Shown piece by piece: positions 31,456-42,165 of a stretch of DNA of 50,547 nucleotides. Numbering within the stretch: position 1 is the first letter of the stretch; every line of letters begins with the position of its first letter. A program made the translations under genes and the position numbers. Source of the stretch: Acidimicrobiales bacterium (lineage in GTDB: Bacteria > Actinomycetota > Acidimicrobiia > Acidimicrobiales > SHLQ01); assembly GCA_004282895.1 (NCBI GenBank), contig SHLQ01000004.1, positions 1 through 50,547 on the forward strand. The letters are read 5' to 3'. The notes under the pieces are model-generated. The model ran no database searches. It was not told where the DNA came from and was given only the letters and a program-made list of their open reading frames with translations.

Positions 31456-32094
31456 ATGTTGTTTGATCGCGCGTGTTCGCTTTGTGATTTGCCCGCACAC
31501 GGCCTGTGTGCGGACTGTCGCGACGCGCTTCCTGCGCCGAGACATGCGGTGCCCGACGGCCTCGACTCACTCGTGCCGATCTTTGGTTACGAGGAATCAG
31601 GGGCGGAGTTGCTTCGGTCGCTGAAATACGCGAATCGTCGTGCGGCCCTGGGGCCACTGGTCGAGGCATCGGCACCGTCCTTGCCTCGAGCAGACCTGGT
31701 GGTGCCGGTTCCTGTAAGGGCTGAGCGCCGTCGGTCGCGTGGCTACAGCCTCCCCGAGCTCACGGCCCAGTGGCTTGGTCGTATGGTCGAAACGCCTCAC
31801 AAACGGGCCGTAACCCGGGTGGATGAAGGTGTCCAGCAGGGGCGCAGCCGCGAGGATCGGCTGGCGTCGATTCGCCATGTCGCCCGTCCCGTCGTCGGCA
31901 AAAGGGTCCTGCTCGTGGACGATGTCGTGACCACCGGCGCCACACTCTCCAGCTGCGCGTTGGCGCTCCGAGCAGCCGGTGCAACCGAGGTTCATGGCTT
32001 CGTATTGGCCGCAACACCTGCGGCGGTCCAAAGTGACGATGCTGCATTGTGGTCGGGCGGCTCGAGCGCCGATACAGTCTCTACCACCAACTGA
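31456..32094 (+). CDS. ComF-like amidophosphoribosyltransferase family protein
   Basis: CSLCDLPAHGLCADCRDAL zinc finger; VLLVDDVVTTGATLSSCALALRAAGA. Confidence 0.9.
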   Translation: MLFDRACSLCDLPAHGLCADCRDALPAPRHAVPDGLDSLVPIFGYEESGAELLRSLKYANRRAALGPLVEASAPSLPRADLVVPVPVRAERRRSRGYSLPELTAQWLGRMVETPHKRAVTRVDEGVQQGRSREDRLASIRHVARPVVGKRVLLVDDVVTTGATLSSCALALRAAGATEVHGFVLAATPAAVQSDDAALWSGGSSADTVSTTN

Positions 32095-32109
32095 TCACGG
32101 AGGATCTAC

Positions 32110-32670
32110 GTGCAGGTAAACATCAGTTCACGTCGTACTCATGTTACGGACCGTCTAACCGAGCTCACCGAAGAAAAAATCGGGCGGCTCGATCGTTTCG
32201 TACCAGGACTCGACCGCGCGGATGTGCACTTCTCCGAAGAGCAAAACCCCCGAATCACCGACAAAGAATCCTGTGAGGTCACCATCGAGGGCCACGGGCA
32301 TCACGTGCGCACGAAGGTGTCGGCCCCCGACGCCTACACCGCAATCGACCGGGCGTGCGAGAAGCTCGAGCACCAGCTCCACAAGCTGAAGACAAAGATG
32401 CATCGCCACGAACACTCGGGCGAGACCTCGATTCGTGTCGACGAGCCGGTGCCGGCCCCGATCGATGCCGAAGACTCCCCGGTCATGAACGAGTCGACGA
32501 TCGTCAAGAAGAAGCAGTTCGTCATCGATCCGCTTACCCCGGACGAGGCCGTCCTGAAGATGGAGCTCCTCGGCCACGACTTCTTTCTCTTCACCAACGC
32601 AGAGACCGGCCAGAGTGCCGTGGTCTATCTACGTGAAGATGGCGACATCGGCCTCATCGACGCTGGCTGA
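32110..32670 (+). CDS. hpf: Ribosome hibernation promoting factor, long form
   Basis: MQVNISSRRTHVTDRLTELTEEKI N-terminus; C-terminal domain KKKQFVIDPLTPDEAVLKMELLGHDFFLFTNAETGQSAVVYLREDGDIGLI; GTG start. Confidence 0.95.
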   Translation: MQVNISSRRTHVTDRLTELTEEKIGRLDRFVPGLDRADVHFSEEQNPRITDKESCEVTIEGHGHHVRTKVSAPDAYTAIDRACEKLEHQLHKLKTKMHRHEHSGETSIRVDEPVPAPIDAEDSPVMNESTIVKKKQFVIDPLTPDEAVLKMELLGHDFFLFTNAETGQSAVVYLREDGDIGLIDAG

Positions 32671-32746
32671 CGCCACGGCGGTGGGTGACCGAACACACGC
32701 GGAGTGACATCGGCGGCGCATGGGCGCCCGGTAGCCTAAGAAGCCC

Positions 32747-35434
32747 ATGTCCGTATTCAAGAGAGTCCTCCGCAGCGGTGAAGGCAAGAAGATTCGCGCC
32801 CTCGAGGCGATCATCCCTGACGTTGGTGCGTTTGAGCCCGAGATCCAGAAGCTGTCCGACGACGAGCTGAAGGCAAAGACCGGCGAGTTTCGCCAGCGAA
32901 TCGACAACGGGGCATCGCTTGACGACCTCATGATCGAGGCATTTGCCGTCGTTCGCGAGGCCTCGATTCGCACCCTTGGGATGCGCCACTACGACGTGCA
33001 GCTCATGGGCGGCTTCGCTCTGCACCTCGGCTGGGTGGCGGAGATGCGCACCGGTGAGGGCAAGACACTCGTCTCGACGCTGCCCGTCTATCTCAACGGC
33101 CTGTCCGGCAAGGGCCTGCACGTCGTCACCGTGAACGACTACCTTGCGGCCCGCGACGCCGAAATGATGGGTGTGCTGCACAAATGGATGGGTCTTTCCG
33201 TTGGGCTCGTGATCCCCGGTGGCGGGAACGCGACGTTCAAACGCGAGCAGTACGCCGCCGACATCACCTATGGCACGAACAACGAGTTCGGCTTCGACTA
33301 TCTACGCGACAACATGGCGATGAGTTCCGCAGCCCGCGTACAACGGGGTCACACCTACTGCATCGTCGACGAGATCGACTCGATCCTCATCGATGAGGCT
33401 CGCACGCCGCTCATCATCAGCGGCCGGGTCGCCGATGCCGCCCAGACGTACTACACGTTCGCCAGCATCGCTCGGACGTTGCAGCGAGACGTCGATTACG
33501 ACGTCGACGAGGAGAAACGAATCGTCGCTCCGACCGAGGATGGCATCCACGCGGTCGAGACCTCGCTCGGTATCGACAACTTGTACGACCCGGCCTCGGC
33601 CAACGCCAACCTCGTGCACCAGCTGCTGGCCGCCCTAAAGGCGAAGGAGCTCTACAAACGAGACAGGGAGTACCTGGTCGCCGGCGGAGAGGTGAAGATC
33701 GTCGACGAGTTCACCGGTCGCGTGCTCGATGGGCGCCGCTGGAGCGACGGCCTGCACCAGGCGGTCGAGGCCAAGGAAGGTGTGGCGATCAAGGAAGAGA
33801 ACCAGACCCTCGCCACGATTACGCTGCAGAACTACTACCGCCACTACGACAAGCTGGCGGGAATGACCGGAACCGCCCAGACCGAGGCTTCCGAGCTCGC
33901 TGCCACCTATGGCCTTCAGGTTGTGCAGATTCCGACCAACGAACCGGTCATCCGTGAAGACCACGCCGATCTTGTCTTCAAGTCCGAGGACGGCAAGTTC
34001 GGTGCCGTCGCCGACGACATCGAAGAGACCAGCCGAGAGGGCCAGCCGATCCTGGTCGGCACGGTGTCGGTCGAGAAGTCAGAGAAACTCAGCCGCCTGC
34101 TCGAAAAGCGGGGCATCAAACACACGGTTCTCAACGCCAAACAGCACACCAAGGAAGGTCATGTGGTGGCCCAGGCCGGTCGCCTGCACGGCGTCACTGT
34201 CGCGACGAACATGGCCGGTCGTGGCGTCGACATCAAACTTGGCGGCGATCCCGAGGGACTGGCTGAACGAGATTGTCGCGCCGAGGAGCTCGAACCGGAC
34301 TCGCCCGAGTGGCAGGAACGGTACGCGGAGTTGCTGGAGAAGTACACCGAACGGTGCGACACCGAAGGCGCAAAGGTGCTCGAACTCGGTGGCTTGTACG
34401 TTCTCGGCACCGAACGGCACGAGAGTCGCCGCATCGACAACCAGCTGCGCGGTCGGTCCGGTCGACAGGGTGACCCCGGCCAAAGCCGTTTCTACCTCTC
34501 GCTCGAAGATGACCTGATGCGCCTATTCGCCACAGGCGCGATGAACGCGGTCATGGACCGAGCACTACCCGAGGACGAGCCGATCGAGGCGAAGATGGTG
34601 AGCAAAGCCATCGAACGGGCGCAGAATACAGTCGAAGGCAAGAATGCGGAAGCTCGCAAGAACGTCCTGAAGTACGACGAGGTCATGAACGAGCAGCGCA
34701 AGGTGATCTACAAGCGCCGCTCGGACATCCTCGAAGGCCACGAACTACGCGACGAGAGTGTCGACGCAATCGCCGAGGTGGTCGATCGGCTCATTGAATC
34801 ACATGCCTCAGAGGAACATCCCGAGGAATGGGACGTGGACACACTCGAGGCCGAGGTGCATGGGTTCTGGCCATCGGTCCTCGACGCCGACATGTTGGCG
34901 GAAGAACCGGATCAGGGTGCGTTGTACCAGACGCTCGTGTCCGAGGCGATGGGACGATACGCCGACCGCGAAGAGCTCGTAGGCGAAGAGACGATGCGCC
35001 AGGTCGAGCGCCAGATCATGCTTCGGCTCATCGATCAGCGCTGGCGTGAACACCTCTACGACATGGATTACCTGCGTGAAGGAATCCACCTGCGAGCAAT
35101 GGGACAGAAGGACCCCGCCACCGAGTGGCAGCGCGAGGGGTTTGAGATGTTTGGCCAGATGATCAACTCGATCAACAGCGAGTACGTGCGCTACATCATG
35201 CACGTCGAGGTCAAGGACGACGATGCGCCGGCCGCGGAAGCCAAGGGCCCCGTGATTGAGGCCTCGGCCACGAAGGCGGACGCCAGCGGAACCGATCAGC
35301 CCGCGGAATCACCACAACCGGCCGCGCAGGCATCGAAGACCCCGGTGGTCAACGATGAGTTCGCGAACGCAGGCCGCAACCAACCATGTCCATGTGGCAG
35401 TGGGAAGAAGTTCAAACACTGCCACGGACGCTGA
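32747..35434 (+). CDS. secA: Preprotein translocase ATPase SecA
   Basis: MRTGEGKTLVSTLPVYLN, DEIDSILIDEARTPLIISG, GRSGRQGDPG, C-terminal NQPCPCGSGKKFKHCHGR. Confidence 0.98.
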   Translation: MSVFKRVLRSGEGKKIRALEAIIPDVGAFEPEIQKLSDDELKAKTGEFRQRIDNGASLDDLMIEAFAVVREASIRTLGMRHYDVQLMGGFALHLGWVAEMRTGEGKTLVSTLPVYLNGLSGKGLHVVTVNDYLAARDAEMMGVLHKWMGLSVGLVIPGGGNATFKREQYAADITYGTNNEFGFDYLRDNMAMSSAARVQRGHTYCIVDEIDSILIDEARTPLIISGRVADAAQTYYTFASIARTLQRDVDYDVDEEKRIVAPTEDGIHAVETSLGIDNLYDPASANANLVHQLLAALKAKELYKRDREYLVAGGEVKIVDEFTGRVLDGRRWSDGLHQAVEAKEGVAIKEENQTLATITLQNYYRHYDKLAGMTGTAQTEASELAATYGLQVVQIPTNEPVIREDHADLVFKSEDGKFGAVADDIEETSREGQPILVGTVSVEKSEKLSRLLEKRGIKHTVLNAKQHTKEGHVVAQAGRLHGVTVATNMAGRGVDIKLGGDPEGLAERDCRAEELEPDSPEWQERYAELLEKYTERCDTEGAKVLELGGLYVLGTERHESRRIDNQLRGRSGRQGDPGQSRFYLSLEDDLMRLFATGAMNAVMDRALPEDEPIEAKMVSKAIERAQNTVEGKNAEARKNVLKYDEVMNEQRKVIYKRRSDILEGHELRDESVDAIAEVVDRLIESHASEEHPEEWDVDTLEAEVHGFWPSVLDADMLAEEPDQGALYQTLVSEAMGRYADREELVGEETMRQVERQIMLRLIDQRWREHLYDMDYLREGIHLRAMGQKDPATEWQREGFEMFGQMINSINSEYVRYIMHVEVKDDDAPAAEAKGPVIEASATKADASGTDQPAESPQPAAQASKTPVVNDEFANAGRNQPCPCGSGKKFKHCHGR

Positions 35435-35440
35435 GGCCCC

Positions 35441-36556
35441 ATGCAGGACTTCTCCGAAACCTTCACGCGTATTGGGCGACGGCTCGACGAGGCGCAGCGT
35501 TATCTGCGTATCGACGAACAACGGGCCCGCCAGCCGCAGCTTGAGTCGGAGATGTCGCGTCCAGACCTCTGGGATGATGCCGACAAAGCCCGCGAGGTAC
35601 AAACTGAATTGGCCGCAGTCAACGATGACCTCTCGCTGTTCGATGGCCTGGGTGCCACCCTCGAAGACTCCGAGGTGTTGTTCGAGCTGGCCAAGGACGA
35701 GGACGACGAATCCCACGAGGCCGAGATCCAAGCTGCCGTCGCTGGCATGGAATCCAAACTCGACGAGCTCGAGTTGCGCAGCCTCTTCACCGGGGAGTTC
35801 GACGAGCGCGACGCGGTCTGCCAAATCAAGAGCGGCGAGGGTGGCACCGATGCCCAGGACTGGGCGGAGATGTTGCTTCGTATGTACAGCCGCTGGGCCG
35901 ACGGGCGTGGCTTCGACTTCGAAGTCATGTCCGCGTCCGAGGGAACCGAAGCCGGCCTGTCGTCGGTCGAGTTCATGGTGCGGGGACGGCACGCCTACGG
36001 ACTGCTCCAGGGTGAACACGGCGTGCACCGGCTGGTCCGCATTTCACCGTTCAACAACGAAGGCAAACGACAGACCGCGTTCTCGGCGATGCAGGTCGCG
36101 CCCTTCTTCGAGGCGATGGCCGACGAGATCGACATCGACGAGAAGGAGCTGCGAATCGACACGTACCGCTCCTCTGGCGCCGGTGGACAGCACGTCAATG
36201 TGACCGACTCGGCGGTGCGGATCACGCACCTCCCCACCGGCACGGTGACCAGCTGTCAGAATGAACGAAGCCAACATCAGAACAAGGACCGAGCCATGCA
36301 AATGCTTGCGGCGAAGCTGCTCGATCTTGAGCGCAAGAAGCGCGAGGACGAGATCGCCGCGATCACCGGAGAGCAGAAGAACGTTGGATTCGGCTCCCAG
36401 ATTCGCTCGTACGTGCTCCAGCCCTACCAGATGGTGAAAGACCTTCGTACGGAGTACGAGACCGGCAATGTCGATGCCGTCCTCGGCGGCGCCCTGGATG
36501 ATTTCATGGAGGCCTACCTCCGCTTTGCGCGGGCGGAAGGTGAGAAGGATCAATGA
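35441..36556 (+). CDS. prfB: Peptide chain release factor 2
   Basis: SGAGGQHVN (GGQ), RISPFN (SPF), [18 protein letters not shown]. Confidence 0.96.
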   Translation: MQDFSETFTRIGRRLDEAQRYLRIDEQRARQPQLESEMSRPDLWDDADKAREVQTELAAVNDDLSLFDGLGATLEDSEVLFELAKDEDDESHEAEIQAAVAGMESKLDELELRSLFTGEFDERDAVCQIKSGEGGTDAQDWAEMLLRMYSRWADGRGFDFEVMSASEGTEAGLSSVEFMVRGRHAYGLLQGEHGVHRLVRISPFNNEGKRQTAFSAMQVAPFFEAMADEIDIDEKELRIDTYRSSGAGGQHVNVTDSAVRITHLPTGTVTSCQNERSQHQNKDRAMQMLAAKLLDLERKKREDEIAAITGEQKNVGFGSQIRSYVLQPYQMVKDLRTEYETGNVDAVLGGALDDFMEAYLRFARAEGEKDQ

Positions 36557-37230
36557 TCAAACTCGAGAACGTGACCAAGGAATACAACCCGACGTCACCT
36601 GCGCTCATCGACGCCAGTGTGGACATCGAAAAGGGTGAGTTTGTCTTCCTTATCGGACAGTCTGGGTCGGGCAAGTCCACCTTCATCCGACTGCTCAATC
36701 GTGAGGAAAAACCTACGACCGGCAACGTCTATGTCGCCGGCAAGGACATCGTCGGGCTCTCCAGCTGGCGTGTACCGTTCCTTCGCCGCAACATCGGCTG
36801 CATCTTCCAGGACTATCGATTGCTGCCGAAACGAAACGTGGCGGAGAACGTGGCATTCGCCCTCGAGGTCATCGGACGGCCAAAACATGTGATCGAGCAG
36901 CAGGTCCCGGCCATTCTTGATCTCGTCGGCCTGTCGGAGAAGTCCCACCGGCTCCCGGCGGAACTGTCCGGTGGTGAGCAGCAGCGCGTCTCGATCGCCC
37001 GAGCATTCGTCAATCGCCCCCTCATCCTTCTGGCGGACGAGCCAACGGGAAACCTCGACCCTGATACTGCGGTGGGCATCATGCGCCTTCTTGATCGGAT
37101 CAACCGCACCGGCACCACGGTCGTCATGGCCACGCACGACCGCGGCATCGTGGACACCATGCGGCGACGGGTCATCGAACTCGTGGATGGCCGCATCGTG
37201 CGCGATCAGGCGGAGGGCGAGTACCGATGA
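36553..37230 (+). CDS. ftsE: Cell division ATP-binding protein FtsE
   Basis: [37 protein letters not shown]. Confidence 0.96.
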   Translation: MIKLENVTKEYNPTSPALIDASVDIEKGEFVFLIGQSGSGKSTFIRLLNREEKPTTGNVYVAGKDIVGLSSWRVPFLRRNIGCIFQDYRLLPKRNVAENVAFALEVIGRPKHVIEQQVPAILDLVGLSEKSHRLPAELSGGEQQRVSIARAFVNRPLILLADEPTGNLDPDTAVGIMRLLDRINRTGTTVVMATHDRGIVDTMRRRVIELVDGRIVRDQAEGEYR

Positions 37231-38129
37231 TCCAAAAGATTCGGTTCCTGCTGGCAGAGACCGGGCAGAACATCTGGCGTAACCTTGCACTCACGCTGGC
37301 GTCGATCATCGTTGTCGGGGTCTCGCTGTCGCTCTTTGGTTCATCACAGCTCGTCGCCCGCGGCGTCGACAACGCCACGAGGCGCTGGGAGGGTGGCATC
37401 GAATTCGTCGTCTTCATGCGCGCCGACGCCGAACAGAGCCAGCTGGATGCCATCGAAGCGGTGCTCGATGAAAGCACTGGCAACGAGATCGACAGCTGGG
37501 TATTCGTCGACAAGGCGCAGACGTTCGACGAGTTCAAGGAGTACTTCGCGGGGGATCAGGAGCTGCTCGACACGATTTCCGTGGACACGATGCCGCCGTC
37601 GTTCCGCATTCGACCAACCGACCCGAACGCGGGCGCGGTCGAGGCACTCGGCTCGACGTTCGAGGCCAAACCAGGGGTGAGAACCGTCGTTTTTGCGACG
37701 GAGGTCATCCGGGAGATTCAATCCAACGCGGAGAAGATCAGCCGGGCCACGCTGTGGGCGGGTGTGACGTTGCTGTTCGCGTCGACGATCATGATCCTGA
37801 CCACCCTTAGCATCGCGATTGCATCGCGCCGCAACGAGATTGAGATCATGAAACTCGTTGGTGCGTCGAACTGGTTCATCCGGATTCCGTTCATGATCGA
37901 GGGCATGATCCAGGGGGTCATCGGCGCGCTCATCGCACTTCCAGGTCTCGCGATCGTCCGCACCTATCTGATCGAAGACTTCTCGAAGTCCGACGTGCTC
38001 CGCCTGCTCGAAGGATTCCGCGTCACCGACGCCGAGTTCCTCTTCATCTCCCTCGGCGTACTGGGCATCGGCACGCTTGTCGCCACCATCGGCTCGATCT
38101 TTGCCGTGAGCAGATACCTGGACGTCTAA
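37227..38129 (+). CDS. ftsX: Cell division protein FtsX
   Basis: Overlaps ftsE by ATGA; N-terminal TM, ECD, three C-terminal TMs; [23 protein letters not shown]. Confidence 0.95.
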   Translation: MIQKIRFLLAETGQNIWRNLALTLASIIVVGVSLSLFGSSQLVARGVDNATRRWEGGIEFVVFMRADAEQSQLDAIEAVLDESTGNEIDSWVFVDKAQTFDEFKEYFAGDQELLDTISVDTMPPSFRIRPTDPNAGAVEALGSTFEAKPGVRTVVFATEVIREIQSNAEKISRATLWAGVTLLFASTIMILTTLSIAIASRRNEIEIMKLVGASNWFIRIPFMIEGMIQGVIGALIALPGLAIVRTYLIEDFSKSDVLRLLEGFRVTDAEFLFISLGVLGIGTLVATIGSIFAVSRYLDV

Positions 38130-38138
38130 TATTGGGCC

Positions 38139-38780
38139 ATGCCCTCTGACGTTGACGACTTCTTCGGGAGCGCCGATGGTTGGCAGCAGGAGATGCGGCT
38201 CTTGCGATCCATCGTGGGTGACCACGAGCTGACCGAGGCGTTTAAGTGGCGGCAGCCGTGCTACACGACTGCTGAGAACAAGAACGTTGCGATCATCAGT
38301 GGTTTCAAGGAGTACTGCGCGTTGGCGTTCTTCAAGGGGTCGTTGCTCGAGGATCCGGATGGTTGGCTCGAAGCACCGGGGGAGAACTCGCAGTCGAGCC
38401 GGATCTTGAAGTTCACGTCGGTTGGTGAGATCGAAGCGCGTCGGGCCGTCATCGAAGAATTCATCAGGGCGGCGATCGAGGTGGAAGCGGCAGGCAAGAC
38501 CGTCGAGCTGAAAGCGACGAGTGAGTACGAAATGCCCGAAGAGTTGTTGGACGAATTCTCCAGGTCCAGCGAGTTCGAGGCCGCATTCCACGCTCTCACT
38601 CCCGGGCGTCAGCGCGGATTCATCCTGTTCTTCGGAGGCGCAAAACAATCGGCGACCCGCGTTGCTCGTATTGAGAAACACAGAGAGCGGATCTTCGCGG
38701 GCAAGGGTATCCATGATTGCGTCTGCGGACGTTCGCAACGATTGCCCCGCTGCGACGGATCGCACTCCCGTCCCGCGTAA
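38139..38780 (+). CDS. DUF1801/YdeI-family protein with C-terminal CDGSH iron-sulfur motif
   Basis: FKWRQPCYTTAENKNVAIISGFKEYCALAFFKG (YdeI/DUF1801-like); LTPGRQRGFILFFGGAKQSATRVARIEKHRERI; C-terminal CVCGRSQRLPRCDGSH. Confidence 0.82.
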   Translation: MPSDVDDFFGSADGWQQEMRLLRSIVGDHELTEAFKWRQPCYTTAENKNVAIISGFKEYCALAFFKGSLLEDPDGWLEAPGENSQSSRILKFTSVGEIEARRAVIEEFIRAAIEVEAAGKTVELKATSEYEMPEELLDEFSRSSEFEAAFHALTPGRQRGFILFFGGAKQSATRVARIEKHRERIFAGKGIHDCVCGRSQRLPRCDGSHSRPA

Positions 38781-38838
38781 GACTTGGGGGGATGTCGGGC
38801 GGCAGAGCTCAGGCCTATCGGTGAGGGGCTGGAGGCTG

Positions 38839-38855
38839 GCAACCCTTCGGGTTGC
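38839..38855. repeat. Hairpin GCAACCC-TTC-GGGTTGC
   Basis: Perfect 7-bp stem, TTC loop. Confidence 0.75.
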
Positions 38856-38862
38856 TTGGAGA

Positions 38863-38881
38863 TTTTCGGCTTCGCCGAAAA
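38863..38881. terminator. Hairpin TTTTCGGC-TTC-GCCGAAAA, terminator-like or REP-like
   Basis: Perfect 8-bp stem with TTC loop in the intergenic region after the DUF1801 gene; no additional U-tract. Confidence 0.45.
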
Positions 38882-38934
38882 CTCATGCCACCGGTCTCCC
38901 AACTATGCTGTCGCAAGTCTAGACAGGGGGATGT

Positions 38935-40017
38935 ATGTCGCAGAAGGTGAAGGCTGTTATTGCGCGGGCGAAGGGTGAGCCCGTGGAGGTCGTCACGATC
39001 GATGTGCCCGACCCGGGTCCGGGTGAAGCGCTCATCGAGATACAGGCGTGTGGGGTGTGCCACACGGACCTCCACTACCGCGAAGGTGCAATCAACGACG
39101 AGTTCCCCTTCCTGCTGGGACACGAGGCATCGGGCATCGTCGAGGCGGTCGGTCCCGACGTCACGGACGTCGCTCCGGGCGATTTTGTCATCCTGAACTG
39201 GCGAGCGGTGTGCGGCGAGTGTCGCAGCTGCAAACGCGGCAACCCGCACCTCTGTTTCAATACCCACAATGCAACACAGAAGATGACGCTCGATGGGGTC
39301 GAGCTCTCGCCGGCGCTCGGCATCGGCGCCTTCGCCGAGAAGACGCTGGTCGCCGCCGGTCAGGCAACGAAAGTGGATCCCACCGTTCGGCCAGAGGTGG
39401 CCGGACTCATCGGCTGCGGCGTCATGGCGGGCCTTGGCGCTGCACTCAACACCGGCAACGTACGCCGGGGCGACTCGGTCGCTGTGTTCGGCTGTGGCGG
39501 CGTGGGTGACGCGGCCATCGAAGGTGCGCGTATCGCCGGTGCCAGCACGATCATTGCGGTCGACATCGATGACACAAAACTCGAGTGGGCCAAGAGCTTC
39601 GGTGCCACGCACACCGTCAACTCTTCTCAGACCGACCCCATCGAAGCCATCCGAGAACTCACCGGCGGCCATGGTGTGGATGTGGCGATCGAAGCGGTTG
39701 GACTCCCCGTCACGTACGAGCAGGCGTTCTATGCCCGCGACCTTGCCGGAACGGTGGTGCTCGTGGGTGTACCCAACCCGGAGATGAAGATCGAGCTGCC
39801 GCTCATCGAGGTCTTCGGACGAGGCGGCTCGCTCAAGTCCTCGTGGTACGGCGATTGTCTGCCGAGCCGGGATTTCCCGATGCTCATCGACCTCTACCAG
39901 CAGGGGCGTCTGAACCTCGACGGTTTCGTCAGCGAGACGATCGGCATCGACGGCGTCGAGGAAGCGTTCCACAAGATGGAAGAGGGTTCGGTCCTGCGCT
40001 CGGTCGTGGTGCTGTGA
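38935..40017 (+). CDS. Zn-dependent alcohol dehydrogenase, S-(hydroxymethyl)mycothiol dehydrogenase-like
   Basis: [37 protein letters not shown] structural zinc loop, [18 protein letters not shown]; followed by an MBL hydrolase as in mycobacterial Rv2259-Rv2260. Confidence 0.85.
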   Translation: MSQKVKAVIARAKGEPVEVVTIDVPDPGPGEALIEIQACGVCHTDLHYREGAINDEFPFLLGHEASGIVEAVGPDVTDVAPGDFVILNWRAVCGECRSCKRGNPHLCFNTHNATQKMTLDGVELSPALGIGAFAEKTLVAAGQATKVDPTVRPEVAGLIGCGVMAGLGAALNTGNVRRGDSVAVFGCGGVGDAAIEGARIAGASTIIAVDIDDTKLEWAKSFGATHTVNSSQTDPIEAIRELTGGHGVDVAIEAVGLPVTYEQAFYARDLAGTVVLVGVPNPEMKIELPLIEVFGRGGSLKSSWYGDCLPSRDFPMLIDLYQQGRLNLDGFVSETIGIDGVEEAFHKMEEGSVLRSVVVL

Positions 40018-40622
40018 GCTTGCGAATCGATCACGTCGTCACCAGTGGCATTTTCTCCCTCGATGGAGATGACTTCGAGGTGGACAACAACATCTGGCTG
40101 CTGGGCGACGATGACGAGGTATTGATCTTCGATGCCGCCCACGACCATCGCCCAATCCTCGATGCCGTCGGTGGCCGCAAGGTGACGGCCGTAGTGTGCA
40201 CCCACGGACACAACGACCACATCAACGCCGCAGTCGAGCTCGCTACCGTAGCGAACGCGCCCATATGGCTGCACGCCGATGACACGATGCTGTGGGATGT
40301 CGTGAACCCCGACCGCCGCATCGACGCCCCGCTGATGGATGGCCAGTCGATCACGATCGCCGGGTCCGACGTTGCGGTGATGCACACGCCGGGACATTCG
40401 CCCGGCGGCTGTTGCTTTCATGTTCCTGACCTCGCGACCGTCTTCAGCGGTGACACGCTGTTCAACGGGGGACCGGGGGCGACCGGACGTTCATTCTCCA
40501 GCCACGATCTGCTCGTGGAGTCGATCCGGCGAAGCCTCATGCCCCTCGACGACATCACGGTCGTAAAAACCGGACACGGAGACGACACGTCCATCGGGGC
40601 CGAGCGCGCCGGAATCGGTTGA
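40014..40622 (+). CDS. MBL-fold metallohydrolase
   Basis: [12 protein letters not shown] (HxHxDH), [31 protein letters not shown] start overlapping upstream stop. Confidence 0.9.
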   Translation: MSLRIDHVVTSGIFSLDGDDFEVDNNIWLLGDDDEVLIFDAAHDHRPILDAVGGRKVTAVVCTHGHNDHINAAVELATVANAPIWLHADDTMLWDVVNPDRRIDAPLMDGQSITIAGSDVAVMHTPGHSPGGCCFHVPDLATVFSGDTLFNGGPGATGRSFSSHDLLVESIRRSLMPLDDITVVKTGHGDDTSIGAERAGIG

Positions 40623-40637
40623 TTCTCACGAAGCCGG

Positions 40638-41588
40638 CTACTGCAAGGCGGCCCAGATGATCGAGTCGATGATCTGTTGGCCTTCCTCCATGTTTGTGTG
40701 AAAGCCATCTTCGATTGCGCCGCGGGATGCGTCTTCGCCCTGAAAGACCACGGTCATCGTCTCGCCGGCGACATCCACGATCGACACAAGTGCCGTTCCA
40801 AGAGGCCCGACTCCGATCGCGGTCTGCTGGTTTCCATCGGTGAAAGCGATCGGTGCGTCGAGGTCGCCCTGGAATTGCCCTCCCGGCGTCGGACTGATCG
40901 CGTGGGTGTACAGAAAACGGATTCCTTCTGCACCGCCGATCGTCGCTGGCTCCTCGTCGCTCACGATGGCCCCGTCGACTGAGGAAAGAAGTTCCTTGGT
41001 GGCCTCGATGCCGCCCTGCTCGAGTCGGACAACCGAGACGGATCCGTTGATGCAGTTGTGTCTGGTGCGGGACGTCGCCTGAGGGACACAAATCGCGAAC
41101 CGATCTTCGGTGTTCCACAGCTGTGAGCTGTTCCAATCGCCCATCGCGGTGAACGCAAACGGCACTGACGCCTGAGCAGGTATCCACTGGCCAGTACCAC
41201 TGCCCAGCCACACGGGGATTCCGCTAAGCGATGACGCTGCAACCGTCGTGGCGGGCACCGCCGTTGTGGTGGGCGCTGTTGATGTCGACGTGACCAACTC
41301 GACCGTTGTGGTGGGCCCGGAGTCGATCGTCACGATCGAGCCGTCGCCATCGCGGAGGAGTGCCCACGTGGTGAGACCCACCACCAGGACCACGACCGCT
41401 GCGGCGAGCCAGGGCAGGTGCTTTCCGTCGGCACCCGCCGATTCGTCGTGCGCGATCTCGGAGGCTTCCGCCTCTTCCAGCAGGAAGCGATAGTCGACTG
41501 GGCCGACGTCGTCGAGGTCGAAGGCGTCCACATCGGGAGCTGGATTTGCTTCTGCGAGGAGCAGGGCGGCTTCGTTCTCAGAGATCAT
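40638..41588 (-). CDS. Anti-sigma-factor-like single-pass membrane protein with Thr-rich linker
   Basis: Acidic cytoplasmic N-terminus, one TM (LPWLAAAVVVLVVGLTTWALL), T-rich linker, extracytoplasmic domain; ATGA overlap with the ECF sigma gene. Confidence 0.7.
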   Translation of the reverse strand: MISENEAALLLAEANPAPDVDAFDLDDVGPVDYRFLLEEAEASEIAHDESAGADGKHLPWLAAAVVVLVVGLTTWALLRDGDGSIVTIDSGPTTTVELVTSTSTAPTTTAVPATTVAASSLSGIPVWLGSGTGQWIPAQASVPFAFTAMGDWNSSQLWNTEDRFAICVPQATSRTRHNCINGSVSVVRLEQGGIEATKELLSSVDGAIVSDEEPATIGGAEGIRFLYTHAISPTPGGQFQGDLDAPIAFTDGNQQTAIGVGPLGTALVSIVDVAGETMTVVFQGEDASRGAIEDGFHTNMEEGQQIIDSIIWAALQ

Positions 41589-42133
41589 TGCGCTCCTCCT
41601 TCGACGGTGATGGAGCCGTTCGAGGCTGTCGCCTCTAGACGGTTGTATGAGTCGGCCAGGCGCTTCTTGGCTCGTGAGAGCCGCTGACGTGCAGCTTCCT
41701 CGGAGATGGAGAGGGCAATCGCCAAGTCGCTTCCAGGCAGCTCCTCCCAGATCGACAGCCGCAGCACCTCCTGGTCATCGGAGCTGAGGTCGCCTAGTGC
41801 GCTCAGGATCTGGCTGGTTTCGTGTCGCATCACGATCACATCGTCGGGGGCATCTTCACGAGGCGGCCCAATCGATGCCAGCTTCTGGCCGAGCCGTTTC
41901 GCGCGAAACGAACTCCGATGCGCGTTCGAAACGACTCCTCGCGCAATTCCATAGAGCCAAGGCAGGGCGTCGGAACCGTGAGGTGCCTGGTCGATCTTCC
42001 GCCAAGCCGTCAGGAAGGTCTCGGCGGCCGCGTCCTTGGCCCGATCAGATGACGTTCTGCGGTAGCAGTAGGCGTGTACCGGACGGAAATGGTCTTGATA
42101 CATCTCGCCGAAACGGGACTCGCTGGAAGTCAT
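41585..42133 (-). CDS. ECF-family RNA polymerase sigma factor
   Basis: Region 2 (FRPVHAYCYRRTSSDRAKDAAAETFLTAWRKI) and region 4 (LSSDDQEVLRLSIWEELPGSDLAIALSISEEAARQRLSRAKKRL). Start at 42133, 42172 or 42229 is uncertain. Confidence 0.88.
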   Translation of the reverse strand: MTSSESRFGEMYQDHFRPVHAYCYRRTSSDRAKDAAAETFLTAWRKIDQAPHGSDALPWLYGIARGVVSNAHRSSFRAKRLGQKLASIGPPREDAPDDVIVMRHETSQILSALGDLSSDDQEVLRLSIWEELPGSDLAIALSISEEAARQRLSRAKKRLADSYNRLEATASNGSITVEGGAQ

Positions 42134-42165
42134 CGGGCTTCCAGACGGATCCAACGCTGCGAAAC

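Noticed and set aside
35441-35560. Programmed +1 frameshift expected in prfB
   Set aside because: The RF2 frame is continuous from ATG 35441 with no in-frame UGA near codon 25, so no autoregulatory frameshift here.
37344-38765. 473-aa minus-strand ORF opposite ftsX and the DUF1801 gene
   Set aside because: Spans two well-supported plus-strand genes and the gap between them; shadow ORF.
38780-38935. tmRNA or smpB after ftsX
   Set aside because: Gap is only ~150 nt with two hairpins; no tRNA-like acceptor or tag ORF, and the neighbouring gene is DUF1801/YdeI-like, not SmpB.
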